DNA of 64,000 bases from Anthoceros angustus (lineage: Eukaryota > Streptophyta > Anthocerotopsida > Anthocerotales > Anthocerotaceae), in assembly GCA_010909165.1 (NCBI GenBank), contig MU008195.1, positions 62,001 to 126,000 on the forward strand, written 5' to 3'. A model generated the notes under the pieces. That model was not told the DNA's origin. It saw only the letters and a program-made list of their open reading frames with translations, and did not search any database. The position numbers and the translations under genes were made by a program. Shown piece after piece: positions 24,350 through 36,268 of the stretch; within the stretch, counting starts at the first letter, position 1; each line of letters starts with the position of its first letter.

Positions 24350-26269
24350 ACTAACGAAGCCGATCGCCCAGGGAATTGGATTGCTTGACAAGACTATATG
24401 AGAGGTTGCCAACGCGGGCAACGCTTGTCATGGGAGCATGCTCACCTGTGTTCCCGCCGATCGAATCGGGCTTGCACACTGATCTGACCTCAGACAAGCG
24501 TGCTTTCGCACTCGGGGACGTCACGGTAGAAGGTGACCCTCGTCCTTCACAGGCCACAGCGTAGGGAGCGTAGTCAAGAGCGATTCGTGGAGCAAGAGTT
24601 GGTTTACGTTGCTAACATAAACATTGTCCCAACTGCTCCACTCTCCCAGCCGGTACAGTTCCGTCGACACAAGTGACATTATTTTCTCACGTCTGTATCT
24701 CCATGCCTCCGTCTCACACCTCCACCAGAGCCCTCACAAAAGCACTTTCATGAAGACAGACCTCGGCCTTGGGGATCGTGAAAGAAATAATGGACTCATC
24801 TAACATATCACGGAAGTCTGGTAACCAATTGATTACCTCGTCATCTAGCACACTTGGAAGGACTGAGCATTGCGGGTCATCAGGCTTCTCCTGTCCAGGT
24901 GCTTGACAAGCCTCCGACAGCCGGCCAAGATGAAGACCTTAGGTTTGCATGAGAGAAGCGGACTTAAGAGGAGATGCCGCACTATATTTTCATATACATA
25001 CACGGAGTCTCCATGTTCATCCAAGATAAATACTCTACCATCAATGCCCACATCTGCTATCACGAAACACACGAAAGAGTCACATTCTGCCAGAGCTTCT
25101 CCGTAAGAGGATGTGCCCAAATTCCGCATTATGCTCATCAGCTCAGCGGCTTCTATGTTCTGTAACACCTTCACTTCAAACCCGATACTATGTGCTAGAA
25201 GTTCCAGCATCGCCCGGTCTACAGATACCCAGGGTCTCCCTTTCTCCATGCTTATCAGAACAGCCAAGCCCGTCCTTCGAGCTCTCGTGGTTACCTCAGG
25301 TTCCTATTGTCATCAGAGTAGCCGGTGCTCGGACAGCCCAAGTCGAAGGAGGGCAATGATCTTGGAACCCTGGAGGTTGCAAGTTGCCTACGCAGCTCCT
25401 CGTTCTGCACTATCACTTTGCAAACACCCTGCAACAGCATACTCATCATATCCCGAAGCTCTGTACTGAGATCCAGCACCTGGTTTGTTCTGCAGCAGAT
25501 GTCTGTCGCATCTTTCCCAGTCTGCTTCACCTCAGCCCGGAGCTCCTGAATGATCCTCAGCTCGTGAACAAGCTCCTGGTTCATGTCAGACACCTGTACC
25601 TCGATCCTGTCGAACTCTTCCACAGGCTGCTTCACTGCCTCGTCCATCCCGTCCGCTGCCGTGAGCTTGTTCAGCAACTCCTGGACTTCCTTCAGCAGGA
25701 TCTGGTTATCTTCTGTCCCTTCAATATCTTCTCCACCAGGTAACCTTGAGCTGCAACCGAGTCTTGCACAACCACCTGCTTTGCAAGGCATGCCCATGTG
25801 GCTTCTGTGGATGCCAGCTCCTTGAGACAGCGTGTCAAGGTCAAAATCTGGCGAGACAGCTTGAGCCGTTTCCCGACGTGCTTCAGAGAATTCAACCTCC
25901 CAGCAGGCAAGTCTCGGCACTTGGCTGCAGAAAATCCGCTTCTTCCAGGACCGGCCTGACTTCTTGTAGCCATTCGTTCACCTGAATATCACCATTGCCT
26001 GCTCAGCCATGCGCATCAGAATCTGCAAACCGTGAAACCGGACAGCAGCGAACTGTGAACAGCCCCCTGTCAGATCACATTGCGGGAGGCAGTTTTAGAA
26101 TACAAACCTTGTGCTGCCGATACCAGGGTTTGATCCTCAGAACATACACGTTCAACTGCTCACAATACTTCAGGAGGTTGAGAGTGTCTTTGAGTGCGAG
26201 CGCAACCTTATCCAGCAATTTGTTCACTGCCCAGCCCATTCCAGCAGCAACAAATCCCGGGTCGCCCAT
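24350..26269 (-). pseudogene. RPW8-caspase-like gene, copy A (frameshifted, left arm)
   Basis: Reading on the minus strand, exon 1 is 26108-26269 (MGDPGFVAAGMGW start, AAG-GT donor) and exon 2 starts at 25981 after TTCAG (VNEWLQEV). RPW8-like, helical and caspase-like parts are all recognisable. Compared with copies B and C it lacks single bases near 25925, near 25712 and just after the LAGCRR segment, so the frame shifts at least three times. It is therefore probably non-coding, unless these homopolymer differences are assembly errors. Homology to the intact copy C (39202-41089) extends through the whole gene. Confidence 0.8.
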
Positions 26270-26582
26270 TTTGGTCCTTGGAAGACGAGCGCTCTCCCCC
26301 ACCACGCAATAGAAACAGACGCTACCCTGTGCGACACTCGCCTTCCGCAATCACTGCCCCGCGACTACGGCGGAGGCTCGAGCCGCGGACAGCTCGAATG
26401 CAAAAGCCTTAGATACATGACCCTCACCTGAAGCTTCCAGGAAGTGTTCCTGTTGAACGGAGCCAAATCCGAACCAATGGAGGAAATGTTCCTGTGTGTG
26501 AACGGGCCAATCTCGAAGCAATGCAGAACAGCCAATGTGCGAAGCAATGCAGGAAGTGTAGAGCCAATCTCCGAAGCAATGC

Positions 26583-26960
26583 CCAGAATAAATGCATTGG
26601 CTCCGTTCTGCATTGCTTCGGAGATTGGCTCCGTTCACACTTCCTGCATTGCTTCGGACATTGGCCCAGAATAAATGCATTGGCTCCGTTCTGCATTGCT
26701 TCGGAGATTGGCTCCGTTCACACTTCCTGCATTGCTTCGGAGATTGGCTCCGTTCACACTTCCTGCATTGCTTCGGACATTGGCCCAGAATAAATGCATT
26801 GGCTCCGTTCTGCATTGCTTCGGAGATTGGCTCCGTTCACACTTCCTGCATTGCTTCGGACATTGGCTCCGTTCTGCATTGCTTCGGAGATTGGCTCCGT
26901 TCACACTTCCTGCATTGCTTCGCACATTGGCTCCGTTCTGCATTGCTTCGGAGATTGGCT
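26583..26960. repeat. Central tandem array of the palindrome
   Basis: The array is built from units such as GCATTGCTTCGGAGATTGG (unit about 36 bases) and a longer form containing AGAATAAATGCATTGGCTCC that recurs at about 26585, 26669 and 26788. It forms the loop of the palindrome, and its outer units are also found in inverted form in the left arm at about 26500-26582. It is not a CRISPR: units are contiguous, without unique spacers, in nuclear plant DNA. Confidence 0.8.
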
Positions 26961-27196
26961 CCGTTCACACACAGGAACATTTCCTCCATTGGTTCGGATT
27001 TGGCTCCGTTCAACAGGAACACTTCCTGGAAGCTTCAGGTGAGGGTCATGTATCTAAGGCTTTTGCATTCGAGCTGTCCGCGGCTCGAGCCTCCGCCGTA
27101 GTCGCGGGGCAGTGATTGCGGAAGGCGAGTGTCGCACAGGGTAGCGTCTGTTTCTAGTGCGTGGTGGGGGAGAGCGCTCGTCTTCCAAGGACCAAA

Positions 27197-29105
27197 ATGG
27201 GCGACCAGGATTTGTTGCTGCTGGAATGGGCTGGGCAGTGAACAAATTGCTGGATAAGGTTGCGCTCGCACTCAAAGACACTCTCAACCTCCCAGTATTG
27301 TGAGCAGTTGAACGTGTATGTTCTGAGGATCAAACCCTGGTATCGGCAGCACAAGGTTTGTATTCTAAAACTGCCCTCCCGCAATGTGATCTGACAGGGG
27401 CCGTTCACAGTTCGCTGCTGTCCGGTTTCACGGTTTGCAGATTCTGATGCGCATGGCTGAGCAGGCAATGGTGATATTCAGGTGAACGAATGGCTACAAG
27501 AAGTCAGGCCGGTCCTGGAAGAAGCGGATTTTCTGGTAGCCAAGTGCCGAGACTTGCCTGCTGGGAGGTTGAATTCTCTGAAGCACGTCGGGAAACAGCT
27601 CAAGCTGTCTCGCCAGATTTTGACCTTGACACGCCGTCTCAAGGAGCTGGCATCCACAGAAGCCACATGGGCATGCCTTGCAAAGCAGGTGGTTGTGCAA
27701 GACTCGGTTGCAGCTCAAGGTTACCTGGTGGAGAAGATATTGAAGGGGACAGAAGATAACCAGATCCTGCTGAAGGAAGTCCAGGAGTTGCTGAACAAGC
27801 TCACGGCAGCGGACAGGATGGACGAGGCAGTGAAGCAGCCTGTGGAAGAGTTCGACAGGATCGAGGTACAGGTGTCTGACATGAACCAGGAGCTTGTTCA
27901 CGAGCTGAGGATCATTCAGGAGCTCCGGGCTGAGGTGAAGCAGACTGGGAAGATGCGACAGACATCTGCTGCAGAACAAACCAGGTGCTGGATCTCAGTA
28001 CAGAGCTTCGGGATATGATGAGTATGCTGTTGCAGGGTGTTTGCAAAGTGATAGTGCAGAACGAGGAGCTGCGTAGGCAACTTGCAACCTCAGGGTTCCA
28101 AGATCATTGCCCTCCTTCGACTTGGCTGTCCGAGCACCGGCTACTCTGATGACAATAGGAACCTGGTGTAACCACGAGAGCTCGAAGGACAGGCTTGGCT
28201 GTTCTGATAAGCATGGAGAAAGGAGACCCTGGGTATCTGTGACCGGGCGATGCTGGAACTTCTAGCACATAGTATCGGGTTTGAAGTGAAGGTGTTACAG
28301 AACATAGAAGCCGCTGAGCTGATGAGCATAATGCGGAATTTGGGCACATCCTCTTACGGAGAAGCTCTGGCAGAATGTGACTCTTTCGTGTGTTTCGTGA
28401 TAGCAGATGTGGGCATTGATGGTAGAGTATTTATCTTGGATGAACATGGAGACTCCGTGTATGTATATGAAAATATAGTGCGGCATCTCCTCTTAAGTCC
28501 GCTTCTCTCATGCAAACCTAAGGTCTTCATCTTGGCCGGCTGTCGGAGGCTTGTCAAGCACCCGGGACAGGAGAAGCCTGATGACCCGCAATGCTCAGTC
28601 CTTCCAAGTGTGCTAGATGACGAGGTAATCAATTGGTTACCAGACTTCCGTGATATGTTAGATGAGTCCATTATTTCTTTCACGATCCCCAAGGCCGAGG
28701 TCTGTCTTCATGAAAGTGCTTTTGTGAGGGCTCTGGTGGAGGTGTGGAGACGGAGGCATGGAGATACAGACGTGGAGAAAATAATGTCACTTGTGTCGAC
28801 GGAACTGTACCGGCTGGGAGAGTGGAGCAGTTGGGACAATGTTTATGTTAGCAACGTAAAACCAACTCTTGCTCCACGAATCGCTCTTGACTACGCTCCT
28901 ACGCTGTGGCCTGTGAAGGACGAGGGTCACCTTCACCGTGACGTCCCCGAGTGCGAAAGCACGCTTGTCTGAGGTCAGATCAGTGTGCAAGCCCGATTCG
29001 ATCGGCGGGAACACAGGTGAGCATGCTCCCATGACAAGCGTTGCCCGCGTTGGCAACCTCTCATATAGTCTTGTCAAGCAATCCAATTCCCTGGGCGATC
29101 GGCTT
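27197..29105 (+). pseudogene. RPW8-caspase-like gene, copy B (frameshifted, right arm)
   Basis: This is the mirror image of copy A. The start codon at 27197 is followed within four codons by a missing base relative to copies A and C, giving an early stop. Exon 2 begins near 27482 (VNEWLQEVRPVLEEADFL) and is open to about 28018, where a lost A in the GGGAAAGATGC context shifts the frame. More one-base losses occur near 28212 and 28230. The caspase-like part is open again from 28250 (MLELLAHSIGFEVKVLQN) through the p10-like segment to about 28970. It shows the same domain order as copy C. Confidence 0.8.
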
Positions 29106-30039
29106 CAAGTTAGTGGCTGCCTTGCTCGCTCGGGAGCGGTGACGATTCGGCGGGCAGGCGTGCAGGAGCTTGAGCGTGGGTGGGAGCGACTAGGAATTTC
29201 GGGCGCGGAAATTTCGTGGGAAGCGGAAATTGCGTGGGAGCCTTCAGAGCTTCCGGGTGGACATTCCGTCATGAGTGAACTACTAGCGGATTCCCGATCT
29301 CGTTCCGGGGATCGTCCCAGTGAAACAAATGGTGAGACAGGTTGGAGTGGAACGCAGGTGAGACACAGGTTGGAGTGGAACGCAGGTGAGATACAGGTTG
29401 CAGTGGAGACAGGTTGGAGTGGAGACGCAGGTGAGACAGGTTCCAGTGGAGACGCAGATCAGACAGGTTGGAGTGGAGACGCAGGTTGTCCTGGATCCGA
29501 TTGGCCCAACCCTAGCCGCAAAATGCGATGCTCGTATATGTGGTCTCACAGGAACGTTGCTTCCGCCATCGTCGATGCCAGCAGGAATGAAATAGAAATT
29601 TGGGTGGGTGTTTTCATTTCCTACGTTGCTAGCGTAATTTAGTAACGCCCCTCACTATGCGGCCAGTAAGGAAGCGACAAGTACTGGGACTTCGCCATTC
29701 ACTCCACAACAGATTCTCAGCGGTCTCAACCTCGCAACACAACACTAGGTTCCAAGTAGCCTACCGTCCGCTGACGATAGGTTTCTGGCTTTCTGACAGG
29801 ATGGAATCAGGCTTTCTGACAGGATGGAAGATTCTTACACCATTGCAATGGAAGACTAAGAAGGAGAAGTTATCTGCTTTTAGAGCACCTCGTGCTACAG
29901 GTCAAGTGGTTTTCTTTCGTGGGGATGAATTGCTGGTGTTTGGCCCTCGTTCACGCAATTTCATTCATAGTGTTGATTGATTTGAAGATTATTTGTCTTG
30001 TTTGAATTTTACCTTTACATTTGTCCGGCGATGTCCTTT

Positions 30040-30175
30040 ACATTTTACCTTTACATTTACCAGCGATGTCCAGCTTTGTGCTGCTGGAACTCATCTCTGC
30101 AAAGCCTGCTTTTGATTTGGAGAATCAGCGAACAAAGCCTGCCAACAACACCGAGCGGTCCTCCGGTGAGCGAGA
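30040..30175 (+). pseudogene. Receptor-kinase C-terminal fragment (right arm)
   Basis: This is the inverted counterpart of the fragment at 22640-22790, with the LLELIS segment still readable on the plus strand but further degraded. Confidence 0.55.
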
Positions 30176-31265
30176 CTCACAGCGAAAAGTAGAAGTTACT
30201 GAACAAAGAAACCTACATAGCTCTTGAAAGCTTACGATTCCGGACACGATAATTTGCATCGGGAATCAAAATAATTCCACTGGACATGTAGACGGAGGTT
30301 GGCGTTTCTCTTTAGGATTGACGAGAGGAATTGGGGGTGGGCAACAGACTTGTGTCCCCAGCATCCTACACTGGAAGATCTCTAGTTCTTGAGACATTCC
30401 AGTGCAAGGCCTTCAAAATGTTAGGCCACAGTAGGCTGGGCGGCATTGCCATGCGATCATCTACATGACTAGGACCATTCCTCACCAAGCTATGCTCCCC
30501 CTCCCTTCTGAAAGCAAAATGCGGAAAGTTCCGGAAGCTTTGCACTTTGCCCCACAACAAACACACAAACTCCAACCCGTCAACCTCAAACACCTCATGT
30601 GGCGACATCGACATAACCGATTAGGCTCTGCACAAGCGGAGTGAAACACTCAATTAAGCGCATTACCAGTTAGTTGAGGTTGCGGTTATGTCACTATCGT
30701 TCAGCGGACCGTTGACATAGCCGACTAAGCGTCAGCGGATGTATATGGATATTCGGACTGTTTCATACATTAAATTGGTGCTCAATATGGACTTCCCTCT
30801 GAGTTTGCGGGAAGTTCAAAGTTTGCCAACCAAAAGTTCCTTCAAAGTTTATCAACTAAAGCCCATTTTGAAGTTTGTCATGAAGCCAATTTTATTTCAA
30901 TGACAAAGGATCTCGACCACTTCTTGAGTTGTGGCTAAACAATCAGACAGTAGACTTGAATATAAAATGCAACAACCCACCATAAGGTGAGATGGCGGAA
31001 TTACTATGAAGACAAGATTGCAATGGCATCTTCATCTCGGAAGGTCGCATGATAAGGAAGCGGTGCACCCTCTTCCCGGATGGCTGGAAATTGTTCACAC
31101 CTCCAGCGGGTACAGACATCGGAAATAGGCAAAAAAGCGCTCGACAAACCATGCATGGTTGGTCAACAACAAGCATGAAAAAGCAGCTACAATCCTTGCT
31201 ACCTTTCGGATATAACCACATAATCTGAGATGCAGGCGATGGATGGCATCGTCACCAACAATAAC

Positions 31266-32450
31266 CTGTTTGCCCGCCTCAACTAGCTGAGGGCGATCAT
31301 GACAGTGGTGAAGGAAGGCGGAAGGCGTGGTGCCAAAATCACAGTAGAGATGCATATTTGCCATGTATTCTTCTGAAGAGAAAGAGAAGCATGCCCCATT
31401 CCCCACAATGTGGGCAGCAATGCTGAATAGGATGTTGCACCAATCGATAGGACTAACTGAACCTTGCCACTCCACAAAGGTTGGCGTGCAGTATGCTTGT
31501 TCTGCAGTTTGGATTGGGTATTGTGCTAATTTGTGAAATGCTAGTGAGGGAGTCAAGGCTATACAAGGCCAGAAACAGTCTGAACAAATTCCTCAGCCCT
31601 CAAATTCCTCATTCCCCGTCCGCGGCCTTCAGCGGACCGCACCTCCCTCCCGTCCCGCCCCTCCCTCGGGGCCTTCCAGGAAGGCGGATCGCTCTGCCTT
31701 AGTCCTTAGTTTGAAACACCCAGCTCGGTTCATACTCGCGCACGGTTCTAAAATCAAGCATGGTTGGTTTACATCACAACCTCGTTGTGGTGGGTGCATC
31801 TTGAGGTTGTGCCGTCTTTGGGCAAAATCGGCAATGACATCCTATATGGACGGTACATGGTGTTGCGTTTAAAGTATACCATGATGAGAGAGAATCGTGA
31901 TGGGCGAGGCATGGCATGCCACGCCATTTTCCTGCAGCATTGATTGCTTCGGAGATTGAGACGCAGGCGTTGTAAGTAGTCGGCAGTACCGAGGCGAAAA
32001 GTATCAAGGGCTTCATTAAAAACTAATAATGAATTAAATCTTAATTAAAAGTATTTGTTGACAGAAGTCCGTTCCTGAGCTCACGGGCGTTGTTGTCCTC
32101 ATTCTCTGTGTCCGCCTTTCGTGCACGTCGGTTCTCTCTCATCTTGAACTATGATATTTCATATCAACTTCGTGCTCACTATTCTCTATCTTGTGATATG
32201 GTCTGAATGTGTCCTCCTTCTTGCATGAATTGTCTACTATGTAGCAGATGCCATAGTAGGCAAATATGTAGTGTTGTTGGTACGAAATATGAGTAATCAA
32301 TCATCGGTTGAAGAGTAAGTTTGAAAGGATTGGAATTATTGGAGACGTGTGGCCAGGCTCTTTGCACCTTGCTACGGGTCCATTTTTCCTCCTTTCCTCA
32401 TTGGTAGTCATATTGGATATGCTACCATTGACATCCGGACCTGGTTGCTT
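31266..32450. other. Unrecognised region right of the palindrome
   Basis: A minus-strand open frame of about 150 codons crosses the palindrome edge (31095-31556), but I recognise no motif in it and part lies in repeated DNA. The rest shows no gene. Confidence 0.35.
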
Positions 32451-32950
32451 TTATTTATTTTCACCATCATACAATACCTTCTTCAATCCTTTAAAACATG
32501 ATTTTACAATATGTATAAATATATATTTTTTTCTACCCACTTTCTTTATCTAATTATTTTTAATCTTTTTTCACAACTATATTTATATGAAAATTTATAA
32601 TTATCTTTATATATTTTATTTATTTCATTTCATTCATATTTTTACAATATTTTTTAATTATTTTAATTTTAATAAAAATATATTTATCTAATCTGTATCA
32701 TTAAAACAAAATCTATCTTTCTATTATATCTTTAATCTTTCTATTTTCAATCTCTTTCAATTAGTGTATCATAAGTACGATCAATTATATTTATGTCTTC
32801 TTTTCTATTCCTATTTTGATCGAGATGAAGAAGTAGATGAAAGTAAGACCTTTATTTATCTCTCGATCATCTATATTTATATCATGACTAATTAAAATAT
32901 AAAAATTTTAGAGATAAGAAAATTTTATTTCATCCATTCTTATTTATTTA
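32451..32950. repeat. Very AT-rich low-complexity stretch
   Basis: About 500 bases made almost only of A and T with short TTTATTT-like runs. It has no coding potential and could be a matrix-attachment-like or decayed transposon sequence. Confidence 0.6.
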
Positions 32951-33019
32951 TCTATTTCCAGCCCTTTTCCATTTTACTGCTCCGGTATCACAACATCGGG
33001 GAGGGAGGACAAAACAGGT

Positions 33020-33330
33020 GCCAACATTGTATAGTTCAAGTTGCCAAAGATACGCGAAGGTGTCACTTAAGCAGCGGCTGTTGAATCCGATGTTCCCAAC
33101 AAAGCCTTTTGTCAAGTGGGGAGTAGATTGCATTGGGCCTATCAGCCAGTGAGCTTGCACGGCAACAAGTGCACCATCACCGAACCGACTATGCCACCAA
33201 GTGGGTGGAAGCTTGGGTGGAAGCATGCCTTATCTCGATACCTCACTGGACAGTTTCTGTTTTCGCAGATTATCACTAGGTTTGGGTGTCCGATGGATTG
33301 ACCAAGGAAGAGAGTTTGCCAATAGAGTGC
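33020..33330 (+). mobile_element. Ty3-gypsy integrase fragment (degenerate)
   Basis: The plus strand in mixed frames reads PMFPTKPFVKWGVDCIGPIS, TDYATKWVEAW and FLFSQIITRFGCPMD, the typical integrase core order of plant gypsy elements (KWGIDFIGP, DYxTKWVEA, RFGxP). Stops and frameshifts break it. Confidence 0.75.
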
Positions 33331-34570
33331 ATGCACGGATGGGTGTACCACTTATAGTAGTAAAGCATGTAACATCGTAAAACTGTCACTTTTTGTCACT
33401 TTGAGGAGGAACCCGTTGTATCTTCTAAACTACAAGTTCAATGAAGAAGATAATTTTTAAGCAAAATCATATACGCGTATCAAATATGCCTACCAAGTTT
33501 TAGCTTCATTGAAGAAGCAAAGAAGAAGAGAGAAAACGAGAAAACTCGTCAAATTGTCATACCATATGGATGCAAAAATGAGTACATTTTATTTGTTTTA
33601 AGGCAATATATTGTGAACAAAAGTTGTAGCATTCATTGAGTGCAATAACATCAGAAACCAAAAAGTGAAAAAGAAACCAAGGAGGTAAGAAATAATGAAG
33701 AAATTATCATTTATAAATATTATGTATCTACTATGAATAAATATAAATAATATTATTTCTAAAGATATAAATGAATATATACAACTATAAGTTAAATGTA
33801 ATGAATGGTATAAAATAAAAAAATAGTTAAAAAAGTTATAGGTTAAAAAAAAATCAAAGTTCATTAGCTTGCTAAATGTGCGAGTTATTTGGTGACTACT
33901 TGCTGAGTCGAGAACGAGTTTACACAAGCTGTTTTTTTCGTGGCTCAAACTTAACCAAGGACCCCGCTTAGAAGTCCTGTTTCAAACTTAAGAGGCAGCC
34001 CACTTGAACACAGATTGATCGAGAAGGCGGTGGGAGCTAGCCTGAGGCGGGAGGGCGTGGCGGGCGGCGCGGCGAGCGGCCGGAGTGGTGGGAGGATGTG
34101 AACAGAGCGGCGGGAGTAGGTGGCCGGAGCGAAAAGAGGAGGTGGCCGGAGCAGTGGGAGGATGTGAACGGGCGGCGGGGCGGTGATCTGACATGAGCTA
34201 AGCGGTACAATTAATAGCTTCAGCGTGATGCACATTCAATAGATTTTCAACAGATTTTGATGGAAGTTGTAATTTGATGAATTTTCAGCAGATATTCAAC
34301 AGTTTCAACAGATTTTCAGCAAGAGATTCAGTCGTTTAAGTAGATTTTCAGCGACGAATTCAACAACTTCAATCGATTTTAGCGGATTCTCTGATTCCCA
34401 GCCAAATATAGATTTTCAGCAGATTCAATAGTTTTAGTTTATTTAGCGGTAATTCAGAAAATTTTACGTAGCACATTCAATAGATTTTCAACAGATTTCA
34501 CTAGCAAATTTAGCAGTTTCAATGATTGATGGTTTCAAAAGATATTGACAACATTTAGCAGTTCAGATCG
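33331..34570. repeat. Spacer with AT-rich, GC-rich and iterated repeats
   Basis: It consists of an AT-rich tract (33680-33860), a GC-rich patch of GGCGGGAG/GGTGGCCGGAGC-like repeats (34025-34190), and a run of degenerate CAGATTTTCAACAGATT-like repeats (34235-34560). The three blocks interrupt one gypsy element whose pieces lie on both sides. Confidence 0.6.
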
Positions 34571-35036
34571 ATCACAAGCAAGGGTTTGCCCCGTTTGATC
34601 TAGTGTATAGAGCAGGTGCCCGAGTACCCTCATAGATGGAGGCAACCACATCAGGCTTTGGAATCACAAGCAAGATTATCCAAGAAAGCTTCATCCCAGA
34701 AGATAGGGACGTGCTCCAGCTGCATGAGCTGGCGGAAGTGAGAGATGTGGCTTTCGCGAAAATGATTCAGAACAAGCTGGCTAGGAAGGAGATGTTTGAT
34801 AGGGAGAGAGAAGTGCAGTCCCTAAAGGTTGGGTGCTACTCTTGAATATGAGGAGATACTTGAAACGGGAAGCCGGAGCAATATTGAAACCAGCTAGGTG
34901 CATGTGGGAGAGGCCTTTCTTGCTCAAGGAAATCTAAGACTTTTCAAAGGGAGCCGTGAAGATCCAGCTTCCATCGGCACGAGGAGCTGGTGAAGAAACT
35001 GTCAGCCTCGGTCACCTGAAGAAGTATTATGCCTAA
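34571..35036 (+). mobile_element. Ty3-gypsy pol C-terminal fragment (degenerate)
   Basis: The plus strand shows LAEVRDVAFAKMIQNKLARK (the post-integrase LxELREEA helix of gypsy polyproteins) and ends VSLGHLKKYYA-stop at 35036, the usual gypsy pol terminus (LKKYY). Frameshifts and stops are present. It is probably the continuation of the integrase fragment at 33020-33330. Confidence 0.7.
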
Positions 35037-36268
35037 GGACATGAAGATGGCTCCCATGCCAAAGATCCAAGGTATCTATCCTTTTGAGGTATGCTGGTGT
35101 GCTGGCATGTGTATGTGTGGATGAAACATGTGAGTGTGTGCACGTGTGGTAGGAGGTCATGACTAAACTTAGTTGTAGCAGGGAGCTGTTGCTGCACGCC
35201 GAGCTATAAATAAATTAGCTGGAAGGATAAGACAAATCCTGTATGTGTGTATGTGTGGATGATAGAGGAAATGGTATCAGCTGATTAGATCATAGACTGG
35301 GTTGCTGTTCAAAGAAAGAAATTTCCTACTGGATATGGACAACAGACTGTGACAACGTGTGGGATGTACTCCAAAGTTACGAATTTCGTTCAAATGCAAA
35401 AGGCTGGTGATAGAGAAGGACCTTGCAAGAGGTGGAGGAGGATTTGGTTTCAAGCGTTCGCTTGAAAGCAAAAAACAAGAACAAAGCGCTAAAGCTGCAG
35501 CTGGCGATGATGAACTCTTGATGTGGGAGGAAGTGGAGCTGGTTAAGACATTTGCGAGCATAATTGGGAGATTTCCGCAATGTTGGAGGGCGTACTAGTG
35601 ATTAAGTCCAAAGCCGAGAAATAAACAGCCTTAGCTTGAAACCAACAAACAAGAACAAAGGGCTGAAGTTGCAGCTGGCTGTGATGAACTCTTGATGTGG
35701 GAGGAAGTGGAGTTGGTTTAGACATTTGCGAGCATAATGGGGAGATTTCCGCAATATTGGAGGGCGTACTAGAGATTAAGTCCAAAGCAAAGAAATGAAC
35801 AGCCTTAGCTTTGACAGCCCTGCAACGTAGAGGAGTGTGGATTTTTGCATTGTGTGGACAAGCAGATTCAGGCATGGAACATGGAGTGCTAAGCTGTGTC
35901 ATAATGGGAGAATGCAAGCTTCTTCAACGGACTAAGGGATTGCGAGCCCGGGACTCACAACGCAAGGGTGTGCCAGCTATGAAGGTGAAAATAGATCTTG
36001 CGGTAATATCCAGGCTGTTTGATCAAAAGATAATTCCCATATTTATGTGAGGGCAATGAGTGTGGAGGCTAAATCGCAGAACAGGTTGGGCACGATTGTG
36101 TGGTTAAGGAGTGTTGAGGCTAATCTTAGGAAAGGCTGGGAGTAGCCTGTTTGTGTATAAGAACAAAAGCCTCAGGCTTCTCTAAACAAGGAGAAGGACA
36201 TACCCAAGTCTTGACTTCAACTACTAAGACTTCACCAAACGCCAAGCTAGTTGTCTTGTGTCATGTCG
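35037..36268. repeat. Gypsy-element tail with tandem duplication
   Basis: A block of about 185 bases is duplicated (about 35465-35640 and 35655-35820, sharing GATGAACTCTTGATGTGGGA and GGAGATTTCCGCAAT). The region sits downstream of the gypsy pol end, so it may include the 3' untranslated part or LTR of that element. No gene is visible. Confidence 0.5.

Larger units (their letters stand above)
21566..31265. repeat. Giant imperfect palindrome (inverted duplication)
   Basis: The left arm 21566-26582 is repeated in reverse complement as 26876-31265. Direct comparison shows matching outer ends (GTTATTGTTGGTGACGATGCC at 21566 versus its complement ending at 31265), matching gene copies and matching inner ends. 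Arms differ by many small indels and by an extra tandem duplication of about 620 bases in the left arm (22911-23529 against 23530-24150). Each arm carries, from outside in: unknown sequence, a receptor-kinase tail fragment, a minisatellite, and an RPW8-caspase-like gene copy. No target-site duplication or transposase was found, so foldback transposon and plain inverted duplication both remain possible. Confidence 0.9.

Noticed and set aside
26440..27020. CRISPR-like regular array of ~36-base repeats
   Set aside because: Repeats are contiguous with no unique spacers, lie at the axis of a plant palindrome, and no cas genes are nearby.
21566..31265. Helitron, MULE or other autonomous DNA transposon
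   Set aside because: No transposase or helicase motifs, no clear terminal motif or target-site duplication; it is kept as a palindrome of unknown origin.
31095..31556. 153-codon minus-strand frame crossing the palindrome edge
   Set aside because: One third lies in repeated palindrome DNA whose mirror copy is not open in the same way, and no domain is recognisable.
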